NCBI RefSeq assembly: GCF_012273895.1
Contig: NC_052115.1
Span: forward strand, 8,053,183-8,117,182
Origin: Zerene cesonia
Taxonomy: Eukaryota > Arthropoda > Insecta > Lepidoptera > Pieridae
DNA length: 64,000 nucleotides
Reading direction: 5' to 3'
Shown here: in pieces, positions 63,856-64,000 of the stretch
Position numbering within the stretch: the stretch's first letter is position 1
Layout of the letters: every line of letters starts with the position of its first letter
Program-made: the position numbers and the translations under genes
The notes under the pieces: model-generated
What the model saw: only the letters and a program-made list of their open reading frames with translations
Databases searched by the model: none
Told to the model about the DNA's origin: nothing

Positions 63856-64000
63856 CTGAACATAAATATAATCAAATATTATTATCAAATATCAATTAAT
63901 TGTAATTTTAATAGATAGAATTTTAGAAGGCCGAAAAAATATTGAGTAGGACATAGATGTGTGTCAGCGTTTATGAAATATCGACATTAATTATTAAAAT

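Noticed and set aside
1..64000. CRISPR arrays, bacterial operons, phage or plasmid features
   Set aside because: No spaced direct-repeat array and no prokaryotic gene organisation was seen. Splice sites and lepidopteran-type repeats show a eukaryotic genome.

Overview
This is a 64 kb piece of a eukaryotic nuclear genome, most likely a moth or butterfly (Lepidoptera). The DNA is AT-rich. Genes are split by GT-AG introns with short GC-rich exons, and introns and intergenic DNA are full of small non-autonomous repeats. The repeats include Helitron-like elements that end in a GC hairpin plus CTAGT, poly(A)-ending SINE-like elements, MITE-like elements and a jockey-type non-LTR retrotransposon remnant. 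The species is an inference from repeat style and protein similarity. No bacterial operon, CRISPR array or intact rRNA/tRNA gene was seen. One run of exactly 1000 N (50754-51753) is an assembly gap.

Layout. (1) 990-24592, minus: five exons of RIC3, the nicotinic acetylcholine receptor chaperone. Its 3' exons lie off the left edge and two introns exceed 10 kb. An unassigned, well-formed terminal exon (23065-23378) sits in intron 1 in a phase compatible with RIC3 exon 1. (2) 24593-34934: intergenic, with a GC-rich RIC3 upstream region and many repeats. (3) 34935-38326, plus: complete five-exon homolog of human C1orf43 (NICE-3), 255 aa. (4) 39860-57325, minus: 19-exon focadhesin (FOCAD) homolog, 1200 aa, tail-to-tail with C1orf43. 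It matches the vertebrate N-terminal and C-terminal parts but appears to lack a long middle block. (5) 58613-60154, plus: complete three-exon BRK1/HSPC300, the small WAVE-complex subunit, head-to-head with FOCAD. (6) 61368-63855, minus: last six exons of an ACAA2-type 3-ketoacyl-CoA thiolase, tail-to-tail with BRK1; its first exons lie beyond the right edge.

The genes belong to unrelated housekeeping or neuronal processes (receptor folding, membrane trafficking, adhesion/RNA surveillance, actin nucleation, fatty-acid oxidation), so no shared pathway is implied. All exon models come from reading splice sites by eye and checking that reading phase is preserved across every junction; no transcript evidence was available.

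Points most worth a second look: the shortened FOCAD with a GC-AG intron between two inverted 600-bp repeats; a TGA/splice-donor overlap giving two possible FOCAD C termini; exons hugged within about 10-25 nt by transposons; the thiolase whose second catalytic cysteine is shifted by one residue; the orphan exon inside RIC3; and unrecognised degenerate coding-like stretches near 6.2-7.25 kb and 12.5-13.2 kb.
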